Assembly: GCA_038496675.1 (NCBI GenBank)
Contig: CM076669.1
Span: forward strand, 16,324,827 to 16,388,826
DNA: 64,000 bases
Direction: 5' to 3'
Source: Rachycentron canadum
Taxonomy: Eukaryota > Chordata > Actinopteri > Carangiformes > Rachycentridae
Position numbers and translations under genes: made by a program. The notes below the pieces were generated by a model. That model did no database searches, was not told the origin of the DNA, and was given only the letters and a program-made list of their open reading frames with translations. Positions 49,699-61,900 of this stretch are shown here, piece by piece (within the stretch, counting starts at the first letter, position 1; every line of letters starts with the position of its first letter).

Positions 49699-51399
49699 TT
49701 TTTTTTCCAACACAGGATCTTTGCAAGAAAAGCTGTTCAGCGTTGCAGTGTTTGTTTTCTATAATCTTTGTATTAGAAATGTCATGGATTTAACAAGGAA
49801 GCAAAGCTCTTCTGGAATATTTAAGATGTGTGCAGATGCTCCGACCCTCCTCCTCTTCCACAGTGTAACTAACTGACCCCATGATGGAGTTCATTTGGGC
49901 ACTGTATGAAAACGGCTGCATGTTTCAGCGTATGCCTCTTTTTCAGAGTATGCCTCTATGTAAGCTTTTCAATGCAACACAGCGTGGATGTTGATTTCCT
50001 GAAGATGTTCGATGTACTCCTTGTTATTATTATTCTGGTTATTATTATTTAGTCAAGCGAGGAAGGCACGAACAGATTTGCAGAGGGTGTCCTGTAAATA
50101 CATGTGAATGGTGGCACAAGCTTTATTACATCTTCTCTATTAAAAAGCAAAGCATAAGCTCACATTTTTTTATTTTTACTTGCTGCTCACTCACCAGAGT
50201 ACATCTGTATCCAGAGGCAAACACTCCCCGAGAGGCCGCAATAGCACAGATGCACACACAGAACAGTTCAGGCGGGAAGGCTGAGTCAGCCACTGTGTGT
50301 GTTGTTTGCTCCATGTATTCCATGTATGGGCTTTTCTTTCCCTTTGTCCTTGGTTTTGTTATTAGTGCTCCCATACCCTCAGCTTTTGAGCGATATAACA
50401 AAATCAGGGAGTGTACCTTTAACAGTCACCTGAAACTTTCTACTGCAGATATAATCCAATGTATCCCCAAGTTATTATCACTTATTATATTTATTATTTA
50501 CCTCTTTCAAGCTGGGTCTTTTTTTTTTTTTTTTTTTCTACTGTTGATGCAATCCCTCATTGGATTGGACCCCCCACGCCTGTTCTGAATGAGTGGTGTG
50601 TATTATTGTCATCTCTTTGTGTACACGACCAACAGAGCAGAGGAAAACGGTGAAGTCAGGATGTTTCATGTCCAGTTTACAGTGTGTTTCCTGCCATGAT
50701 GGAGCCTGATTCTGTCACTGCTGGTCTTTGATCATATCCCTCTCTCTAATGATGCTACCACGCCTTTTTTTTTTTTTTTTTGGTCATAAGGAGTACTGCA
50801 AGAATGTTGACAGTTTGTGATACTCTACTCTAACCCCCCCCACCCCTTTCTGTAAGGAGACTTCACTGAACTTAGGGATTCCTGATTGCTTGTGTGTTTT
50901 TACAGCAGAAAACGCTAAGAATCCAGGAGATGCTAGTAAACATTTTTTTTTTTTTAATGCAGTGAATTGAAAGTTGGATTCAGTACTTGCAGTGTGAAAT
51001 TGTACAAATGATGCACATTTCAAATGTTCAAACTCTGCTGCAGTAAGCTGCAGACAACCCAACAGTGCCTTAAATTTGTGCTTTTTTAAGACTGGCACTG
51101 CATTACTGGACAATACTGGATTTAAGAAATAGAAACAGTTCAAAGGGTGAGTAAGGCCTGCCATAGATGTAGTTTTGTTAGAGTTTTACATCTTCAGATT
51201 TGGTATTTTGTAGCAGTTTCCTTTGATATTAAACCAAATGCTTCTCTCTATTTATTTCTTTTTTTAAAAAACAGCCATGGTGATGTACTATTTTAATGTC
51301 ACTATAAAGTACCTGTTGCATATGTGTCATAACTTTATTTCATCAAGAATCAACCTTACATCCACTTCCAAACAAATGTCAGGATGTGTAAAACAACAA

Positions 51400-51405
51400 A
51401 ATAAA
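51400..51405 (+). terminator. Candidate lemd3 poly(A) signal
   Basis: AATAAA about 1.87 kb after the stop. A second lies at 51871-51876. A 2-kb 3' UTR is in line with other vertebrate LEMD3 genes. Confidence 0.4.
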
Positions 51406-52879
51406 GTGAACACTTTAAGAAATAAGCCAGTTGTTAGTGCATCACTGTAATCTATTTTTGTACTCCAGCAGAACGGTGCACCTGCAGCGTCTCACCTCAC
51501 ACTGACTGTATGAGGCTGAATGTAAATGTTGGTTTGATGTGACGACACCTCTCCAGGCCTGTGCTTCACCGATAAATACATCCTCGTGGATGCATTCTTT
51601 TCCTCTGATGTATTTTATGTAAACACTGTACATTGATATAAGTGTAGTATGTACCATTATATGCAGCTTTATTTCCATTGCATTGTATGTTTGGATTTAC
51701 CAGTATCCCTAACCTGCTAGCCAGAGGGGGGGAAGTGTAATATACTAGACATTAAAAAAAAATAAATAGATGTTTTAATGTAATTTGTCAATTGTAAAAA
51801 CAACTCAAATTAAAGATTTATTAGGAGTTTTTACATTTTGTCATGGTTGTCTGTCATTTGCACACATTGGAATAAAATATTTAGCCTTATTCATATATTC
51901 TGAATCTTTAGTTTTTTTTTTTTAAATAATTGAAATCTATAATTTAGTTTTAATAGGTTTTAGTTTTAAACACCTGCATCAGTTAAACCTGTCCATCAAA
52001 GTCCCTGCACTCATTATGTTGTATTCTAGTCAAACTTCTAGAAACATTTGTGCCTTTAACAATAAATACCAAGAGATAATGTCAGTCAAAATCTACAAAG
52101 AACAAAGTATACGTCATTCATTGCCATTTACATTCAATGTGTATAAACTGCGTTATTGAATGAGGAAGTGTTTCTTGGTTATAAATGATCAAAATAAATG
52201 ACACATTCAGAAATAATATTCAAATGAGTAAATACACACAATATAGATTAACTGTTAAGGAATCCAATACATTTTAAAAACTCACATCAAAAGCTCAGTA
52301 TGAATTTTAATTCATTTCAGGTCAATTTATTTAATGTCACCAATTGGTATTTTGAAATTGCCTTTTCACAAATTCTTTGAACAGTTCAGTTATTGTTTTT
52401 TATTATTTCACAGTAATTTGCATACATATATGTATTTTGTTTGCATTTATGATTTATATTGGCCTTTTTGGGCCTCCTCAGTGATGAGGTAGAAACCTCG
52501 ATATAAGGTCCCATGAATCCATAGACATCATGGAAATTGCATTCTTGTGGTTTCATAGTGTGTGTACACAATATGGATCATAACACAACACCTGGTGTAG
52601 ACTGCGCCGTTTTATTCAGCCTCCTGTTTTTTCAGGATGACGTTGAAAGACGCAGACGAGCTGGTGAATCTGATTGGTTGCGGTCCGGTTCTGTTACGTG
52701 TGACGGGGCTGCTATGTATGAACAAAACGGAAACTGAGTGGGGTCCTGGCCATATTTGGAGATGCGCAGCTCGCCTGTCACCCGACTCGCACTCGCACTC
52801 TCAGCCTGTTGGCCGACGGTAACGGGCCGTTGTTAGCGGCCTGTGCTCGCTCCCGGCGTCTCTGCTCCAGGTCGAGCCG

Positions 52880-52967
52880 ATGAGTCGACCTCACGCCGCC
52901 ATATTGTTATCGTTGCGTACACGGCTCTACGGTGTCAGCGTCCTGCTCGTGCTGCTGCTCTCCTCCG
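52880..52967 (+). other. msrb3: msrb3 first exon, ER-targeted form
   Basis: It encodes 29 residues, MSRPHAAILL onward, with a hydrophobic run YGVSVLLVLLLSSG typical of a signal peptide. It is preceded by CpG-rich DNA and ends at a GTGAGT donor. It corresponds to human MSRB3A. Confidence 0.85.
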
Positions 52968-55900
52968 GTGAGTGTGTGTTTTGAAGGGCTCAGTTAGCAT
53001 CACCGGTGACACGGCGGGTCTCGGCGGTGATGGGGGGTGTTTTCTGTGAGCTACAGAGGAACAGAGCAACTGAAAACCGTAGATGAAACAAGTCTCACGG
53101 CTTATATTTCAGGAAGGACAGTGAGAACAGTGGGAGTCAGTAGAGGTCCGTTTTGGCTCATATTAGACATGGCGGCTACACCGTTACACAACGCTGTGTT
53201 GTCGTGCTCCCTGTCCGAGATAATAACCACACACCCTGGCGTCAGCCCGGAACACTGGTGAATTAGCTTTGAGTAAATAAGATACTAAGGCAGTGAAGAC
53301 AATCCACTGTGTCATGTTTGTTAACGTACGCCGCGTAATTCGTGTTGCGTGATGACGTCAGGAGGTGACTCTTTGCTGTCATGCCCACTGTGATCTCTTT
53401 AAACTTCTCAGTGATGGTGAAGCTCATTACAAGTCATTCCTGTAGGTGCTCTACACCTAAGTGACATCTAGTGGTGGTGTCTGCCACAGCACCTCTCCAC
53501 AGACCTGAAGCCATCCTGTTAGTGAGCTGCTTCTTGACTCACACACCAATTAACATGAATTACCCCAGAGCGGCAGAGCCTTTGTTAATATGACATGTAT
53601 ACTGTCAAAAAAAGTGTTTGTCATAATTGTAGTGCAGTTATAAAATACCAAAGCACTCTGAATTGCCTCCCCCCCCAGCTATGGCAGCGTATTGGACATT
53701 GTTAGGGGTGGAGTTGTTTGGCTGAGTGCAGGGCAGCAGAGCAGTGCACAGAGCCGAAGACCAGGACCTGAGAGTATTCTTCAGTTCTTCCTTCAAAGCT
53801 GACGGGGACTTGTTTGTAACATAGATATCCACAACATCACTTGGCTTTGTTGTTATAGCATATTGATTCATATTTAATCATAACTGTGTATCAAGACAGG
53901 ACAGGGTGTAAAGTGGAGGTCTTAAATATTTGATAAGGGCTTTGCAAATGTTTTGTGACGTAGGAAATGCGTGGAGGATCAGATCCTCCCCTCTGATTGG
54001 CTGACTGACCTGTTGTTACTGGAGCTCCAGAGAGAAGCCTGAAAAAGGAAATGTAAAACTACACTGAGATTGTTTTACAAGCACAAATATATCTTCTTAT
54101 AGATATCAGCAGATATAACACTGGAGTTATAGTTATATCATAGGACCTTTGATTTCAAAAGGATTAAATAATCATTTTGTCCATCAGTACTTTTTGAAGT
54201 GTAATAGTATAATTTGCAAAAAAATTGTCATGACGGTTCAATTAGAGTAGATTGTAGCTACTTTTATTAGCTCTACAAACACAATAAAGACAGAGAAATG
54301 ATCTGAAAGGCCATGACACACCAAACTAACCTCAAAATACTAAGTGCAATGAAGCCTGACTGATCAGACCCAAGTTGAAACCTGCAAATGAGCAGACCAC
54401 ACAGACATCAACTAACAGACAGCAAACTGCTGAGAAATGTGTTTGTTCAACAGCTGTGTAAGAGGAAGCAACTGGTCTGTTGTCTGTAGAAAACGCAAAA
54501 CAACAGTTTACACACCACTGCAGGTCTCTTTGAATGGCCAACAACAGGAGGTGGTCAGACACTGAGTCTGGTATGGGTCTGGTATGGGAAATGTTAAAGT
54601 ATTCTGTGTAGTTTCTGATCTCCTTTATGCTCATTGCATTTTTTTAACAACACATTCGCAAAGCCCTTTTCAAGTGTCTACACCCTGCGCCGTCTTTCTT
54701 TAGTTCAGGATTTCTTGACACACAGTTATGACCGGCTGACTGTTTCTTGACCATTTGAATAACAGTATAGCAGGTAAACATCAGGAGAAATCAAATCCTG
54801 CAAAGTTGGCCACTGGATCCAGGTGTGTTGTCCTGTGGGCACAGCTGAGATCACAAAGTTACAGGTTGGGCTGTGTTCATTTTGTCCACGGATTGCACAC
54901 TTTGATACGTGATAGTATTTATATTGCAGCTGCACAATTAATCGAAACACAATCAAAATTGCCATATACCCAAGTCAAACATCCAAATTTCAGGAGCTGC
55001 AAAAAAAATAAAAATAAAAAATTGCAATTACATTATCTGGCAAAATAATTGCGACATTATTTATTTTGCATATCCCTAATTCACGTATTTATTAGATCTG
55101 CTCTACAATAGAAAAAGACACATCACACTTTCTACAATATGGGACCTTTAAATCTGCAGCACTGTAAAATGTGCAAAGAGTTCAAGGGGTCTGAGCAGTT
55201 TCTGAAGCCACTGTTTATCCTTTGGTAGAAAACGGCAGGGTTCATATTCGCACACAGCTGGAAACACTGCTGGAAACACAGCCATATATGGCCACCTTTG
55301 CAGAGCTTTTCATCACAGAGCAGCACAGAGTGAGACTTTCCTCTTGAGTTTCTATAATGTCAATATCTCCAGTAGCGTGTTGATCCAGAGAGATTGAATA
55401 TAGTCCAGCTGTCATTGTGCTGAGGTATGTTTAATGAGGTAATTGAATATTTATTCACAGAAATGGGCAGCTCTCTCTCTCTCTCCCCTTCTCTGTCTCT
55501 CTTCAGTTTGACTCTTTGTCTCATGGATGTCCTCCTCAGACGTGGCGTCTTCGTGGCTGTGCGTCTTGCTGTCAGCAGCTCAGTCTGCCGCCCTGCACTG
55601 CTCGCTGCTCCTCTAGGTAGAGTAACCTGTTAGCTTCAGTGTTCATGTGGAGCGTTTAAAGGAACATGTTCGTTTTCTGACTGTTTTAGCCAATAGCATT
55701 TAGCATAGCATAGCATAGCATGACATAGCAAAGCGTACTATGTAGAGAACCTACTATGTGACCAAAAGGATGTGGATGTGGATGAAGATTCAACCATGAG
55801 AGCTACAGTGCTGCATTTCCAGCAGGAAGCTGGTTCTGAGGAGCTAAGTGGCTTTTAATGTGTCACTGTGTTGTGTATTCTGTTACAACATTCACTAACA

Positions 55901-58900
55901 AATGAATCAGGAGCCTCACTGTATATGTTTACATGCCCAAACAGGGACATGCAATCCTAAGATCGCTGCGCACAATACTAAACAGCTGTTTGACTCTGGG
56001 GCAGCGTAAACATGTGGTTTGATGAATCACGTTTCACATCAGTCTAATGGTCAAGTCTGTGGCCTCGAGCAGCTCCCTGTCTGAGAGTCCAGTTTGATGA
56101 AGACACTGGGTCTGTTTGTGCTGCTGTGTGATCCAGACCAGGTGGAAACCAGCAGGAGGGAAGTCCTAACGCTCTAACATACGTTGGTTTACAGTTTACA
56201 GTTTATCATAAGCCAACAACGACAATGGCATTTTAGACATAATCATCCACCTTTGTTTATTGAGCTTGTTACTAAATTGTCGCAGTGTTTCAGTCATGTA
56301 AACGCGCTCAGTCCATTCTGTTTGGAAGTACAGCTAAATAACTCAAAGGTGTCGTTTTGATGCATGTTGCACATCAACAGTAATGGTCTGAGATTTCATC
56401 CGCATGAAAACTCTGACGTTATACACTCGTGTCTGCAAACTGCTAAAAAGCAATTTAACAGTTAAATAGTGCCTCGGTCACATCACACTGGAGCTTCCAT
56501 TAAAAGTCAGGAAACAACGGTGGGAGACAGAGTCTGAAGAAAGCAGATTGTTGCCCTTTTGTCTTGTGTTGCTTTGGTGAATTAACCCTATGACGCATAT
56601 TTGTGCTTCTGTCCCTCTCTCACTCTGCTCTCAGCTGCTGTCTCTTTCCCTCTGTGTTTGTCTGGTAAACAGTGCTGCAGGATTTACACTTGATTCATTT
56701 GTATTTTCATGTGTAATTGTATGTGTTTTAATTGTGTTAGTCTGCAGTCTGTTGGTTTCCATTCTCTCCTCCCCTGGTTGAGGAACTGGACACAGTCTCT
56801 CCAGACTTATACTGTGTTTATAAAAAATAAGTTGGTCTTTGATGTCATGACCTGGCTCTTAGGCCAAGACAAAAGGAGAGAAAAAAGAATGAATTATCAG
56901 CTCAGTGTAAGAAATGGACATTCAGTAGTAGTAGTCAGTACTTGTAATGAGTGGATATATGAAAGAGTGGTGCTGTATGATGCAAACGAAAGAAACCATG
57001 TGCTGCAGGGGAGAGACAGTGGGATTGACTGGTCTGAGCTGCCTTCTGGGCGCTTAGGGCCATCACAATGAATATAATATTTATTTATTTTGAAAGTTCA
57101 ACTGTTCTTTCTCAGTCTGTGTCCACAGGTAACTTTGAGATTTGCTTTCAAACTGAGTCTTAAACTCAGGTTTAAGGTGAGCAGATCTTCAGTTTGCTGA
57201 TGTTAATAATGCTAATGTTAATGTTATTGATTTTAAATGATGATGGTATTCATATTTACTTATGTATTTTAAAAATGTTTTGTTAATATTATATTTCATT
57301 CTTTTTTTACTGGAATTATTAGAAAAAGGTCTTTTGGGAAATCACTTCTGTGGTCCCTGCACCTCAGAGCTATAATTCCAATATTCCATCATTGAATCTG
57401 CCTCAGATTCAAATTTAAAGCCACAATTTCTTTCAATTTCCATTGTGATGCATTTTGGTCCTGGTCAGGGAGATTAAACAAAGTTTTCATTAAGTTTTGA
57501 GACTCTAAATTTGCATGATTTAATATTTCATGCTGAATTTTTACTGTGTATGTGGATTGCAATGAGCAGGAGACCTATGCAGGAGAAGGTATTAACAGCT
57601 GTGTCCAAATTCAGGGGCCACATCCTTCAGGGGACAAAGGGTGGCTTCTGTTGCCTAGCAACCTTGACAACACATAACGTTCTTTGGTTTTAAGGCCCTT
57701 GGTTGCACAGTTGTACCTTTAGCTGTAACCCACTACCTGAGTTTTTTTTTTTTTCCAGTGTCGGCGTGCAATGAATCTTGGGATAGTTTGGGCCACGAAG
57801 GATCCGCCTTAGTTGCCCAGGAAAAGAAGCATGTAGGTCTCAGCTGAGTCTTTGGTACAGCTGAGTCACACCGCTGTGACGCAGTCTGTCTGCAGGTGCA
57901 GCCTCCAAAGAACGCCGCCCATGAACTGGGACAGCTTGTGTTTTTTCTGTTTGTTTTGTTTGTTTTTTCTAGGTGTGTGTCCATGTTCGCCATGGCTGTT
58001 AACCAATGACCTTCAAAACAGATCCTGATCCTCTTTTATTCCACATCTTGTCTTCTCATTGTAAATCTGTGTTGTCATGTGTTATTTCTCCCTCTATCTG
58101 CTCCCCTTCATCCAGCCCGGTCCCTGGTGTAGCCCTGCTGAGGGGTGTTTGTTTCTAGTGGTGGGTGGAGCTCCTCTGTCCAGCAGCCATGTCGGGCTTC
58201 AATCTGCTGCATCTAATAACCAAGAGTCAGCCTGTAACTCTGAGGTCCTGCAGTCTTCCCTCAGGTCCACTGACTGGTCGCTGTGTGCCTGCTGTGCTCT
58301 GCCTCTCTAAAGCCTTAACACCTGGCTGGTGTGTCAGCATGTCTTTACTGTCCCAGTCTGTGTGTGTTCAGAATGATGTGAGCTGCTTTCAGTTCTTTTC
58401 TCACATTTGATTTGGAACAGCAGTCAGTGTTTTTGCATTGAACGATGCTGCAGAGCTCCCACATTGGACCAAATCTGAACAGGGCTGGTTATTGGACCTC
58501 AATACCTCTCTAAGTAGCAAATGATTTGTATTTGTAGCAGTGAGTATCAAAGCTGGTACTGCAGTTCTAGTACTCAGTGCTGGGTCAGATTCTTAATCGT
58601 TTTCACTTATTGTTTGATCAGATTTTAAAGTCTAGTTTTATTTTAGCATGGAAGGTGCTTCTCCATCTCAAAAGAGAAAAAGTGCACCTGCACCTCTGCA
58701 TGAAAACTAATGACACTGCTTTGCATTTAGTCTTGGCAGGTCTATGCTGCCATCTGCTGGACAACACTGACATCAAATACACCGACCCCCTTTTGCTGTG
58801 CTGTGATTTTGATTTTAATGTAGCATGGGAAATTCAGGTCACAATGAAAAACAATTCCTTCAGTTGTTAGGCTTGAATCCTAAAAATGAGCCCTTTACCA

Positions 58901-61900
58901 TATGTTTTTCATGAAATTATGACACTAAATTCATACATTAAAAGCAAACACAAACAACACATCTTACACTGTTTTCTTTGTTTGATTTGTTTTTGGGGGC
59001 ATTTTAAATCTTACATACTTCTGTACATTTATTTAGGCAAAGTCCAGATATAAAAGTTTCCCTTACAGAAAACCATTTTGTAAACTATCCTATTGTGTTT
59101 TACAAACTTGTATATTTAGTCTATTATGTCAGGAGTCTGTTTTCTGAACAGTATGAAAATCAATGATCAAACTCTTGAAAATTAAAATACATCTCATAAT
59201 CAACAATCTCCGAAACGAGCCTGCACACCAAACGCCCCAGGAAATATTAAAGCAGAGTATTTGTTTGAGTTAAAGATGTAAAACATTCAGACATTTAGCA
59301 ATGACACGTTTGAGAAATGAGCAGCATTTAAAATGAAGTCCCAATCATCAAATCATAGCCATGTTCACATCCAACAGGAAGTAATGAAGCCGAAGTGATC
59401 CTCACACAATGAGCTGAACCAGTGTGTTAAAGTAGAAACGTGTTTCTGTTTCAAAAACTTATATTTCAACACCACACCTACAAATGTCACATTCCTGATA
59501 TAGTTTGTTTTGGTTAATATGTTAGTCAGCTGCTGCTCAGACATGTCCAACACAGGCAGGGCAGGATTATCATTTGTAGTCATGTTGTGGCCACTTGAGT
59601 CCAATAAATTGCTCTGAGATCGGGGACATGGAGTCATGGAAGAAGACCCTCCAGAGCACAATAAGACAATAGGTCTTAGGTCTTGAATGGACCAAACCTC
59701 AGGTAAAACCAGGGGTGGGTTTCACAAAGATATTTCAGACTTCATTTTGCTCCTAAAAGCTTTTTAAAAGAGCAAAGACTGATTCGTTTAAAGCCAAAAA
59801 CATTGGACGCCTTTTTCTCAGGATTAAAACCAGTGGCACCCAACAAACAGGAAAACATGTCTTCAATTTTCTAAAATGTCTTTGTAACTGTTGAATTCAA
59901 AAGACAAACATTTTCTGTTTGGAGTGAACTGACCTGACTAACCTCTGGTGCCTTGGTATGTGAAAATGTCCCTACTTCTCCCTTGATTTATTAGCTCAGT
60001 AAATGTTTTCCTAATGAGTTTATGGTCTCAGTCTCTAGTTTCAAGTCTTCAATACAACATGATGTTCATTTTTTAAATGATGGTCCATTTAGAGGAAAAT
60101 AGACCAGAACGCAGGGGATGAATTAGAGGGAGTGGCAAAGTACAGAGCAGGTCAGCTCAACCCCTCACTCCTCCTCAGCTCCACCTTCTCCAAATGTGGT
60201 TTCTACTCGTTTAAAAAAAAAAAAAAACAAGATGGTGACGGACAAATTACAAACCACTAGGTGACGTCACAGTCGGTTACCACTTGTGAGCAACAGATGA
60301 ATGTAGACGTGTAAGCCATAGTCAAGTCTTCATCTTTGTGAAACCGACCCCAGGGCCACAATTTTCTAACCATACCCAGCTCTAAGTCTGGGCACAAAAA
60401 TGACTGGGACCACTGTTTGTAATGCAAGCTGACATTTCTGTGTGGACGTGTTAAGATTTAAAAAACAAATAACTCACACTTAGCTTAGATGTTCAAGACC
60501 TAAAGAGACTAAACATTCACATCCTGAAGAAACTGCTTTGTCTTCAGTCTGTATCACATTAGCCTCACGCTCTTGACTCGGTCTCAGACTCAAACAGTAG
60601 CACCACCAGTGGCCATCATGTCCACATCGAACCTTTTTAAGTGTTAGCATCTGTTGAGTTTGTAGCTCGAGTCACACACACACACTTTCAAATACTAACA
60701 CAATAATCAAATGATTCACTGCTTGGCTTTGTTGTGGTTTTGTTGAAGAAATTTACACTTGAAAGGTTTTATTTCTCATGAGTTCTCTTTGTGTTTTTGG
60801 ATGTAAAATGAAATATGAGCAGTGTTGATTCACACAGGTCTGAGAGAAAAAGGCCTCCTTAGAGTGATGTGAAGTCTTTTTATGTGTAGAAGGATGTAGC
60901 TTAGTGTTACAGTGACCTGCAGCTCTTGTTTTACTTTCTAGTGCCGTCACCAGACCTGTATAGTTAAAATTTTTTGTCCCCCCCCCCCCATCAGGAGCAC
61001 GTCGGACTAAGAAGACATGGCCAGTGAGCTTCTCCCAGGAGGAGTTGAAGAAACGCCTCACACCGATGCAGTACCACATCACTCAGGAAAGAGGAACTGA
61101 GAGGTAAGACGAACCACCGTTTGACCACAAGCTTCACCATTCATCACATCTTCTGCCAGGCCTCTGATCGCTGCCTCCAGTTTAATGAATGTGACCACTC
61201 ACATTTAATCAGCATTACTACACAAACCTTTGGCAGTGTGGATTAGTTCAGTGTTGCTGATCGAGCTGTTCTTCCACAGCGCGTTCACTGGTGAGTTCAC
61301 ACATCATAAAGATGAGGGGAGCTACACCTGTGTTGTCTGCGGAGCCGTGCTGTTCAGGTAAGAGCTGCTGTGTGTGTGTGTGTGTGTGGACCCGACAGAA
61401 GCTTCCTCAAAGAAATGTTGAGGTCTTGAATCTCTTGAATTTAAAGGTTGAACTTTTTACCAGATGTTGGGAGACACATTACTACGGTGGCCCTGACAGC
61501 TCAACTCACTGCAACTTCAGAAAATACCATAATCATATACACCCATCAGCCATAACATTATGACCCTGACAGGTGAAGTAATAACAGTATTACCTGGTTA
61601 CCATGGTTACCTGTCAGTGGTGGATATATCAGGCAGCAGCTGGTCTGAGGGATCAGGTTTTCTGTTATATCATGTGGATGGTCTGGTGTGTGTGTGAGTC
61701 TCTTACCTGGAGAATGATGATGCTGTGGTCAATGTTCTGCTGGGAAACCTCGGGTCCATTCATGTGGATGTTCCTTTGACTCGTCCCACCTCCCTAAACA
61801 TGGTTCAGACCAAGTCCCCCCCTTCATGGAAACAGTCTTCCCTAATGGCAGTGGCCTCTTTCAGCAGGATAATGCTCCCTGTCACTGCAACAATGGTTCA

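Larger units (their letters stand above)
49535..52879. other. lemd3 3' UTR and spacer to msrb3
   Basis: AT-rich 3' UTR to about 51.4-51.9 kb with several poly-T runs, then AT-rich spacer. CpG-rich sequence from about 52.65 kb marks the msrb3 upstream promoter. No further gene seen. Confidence 0.6.

Noticed and set aside
57733..57993. 86-codon minus-strand frame
   Set aside because: Lies in a repeat relict and resembles no protein I know.
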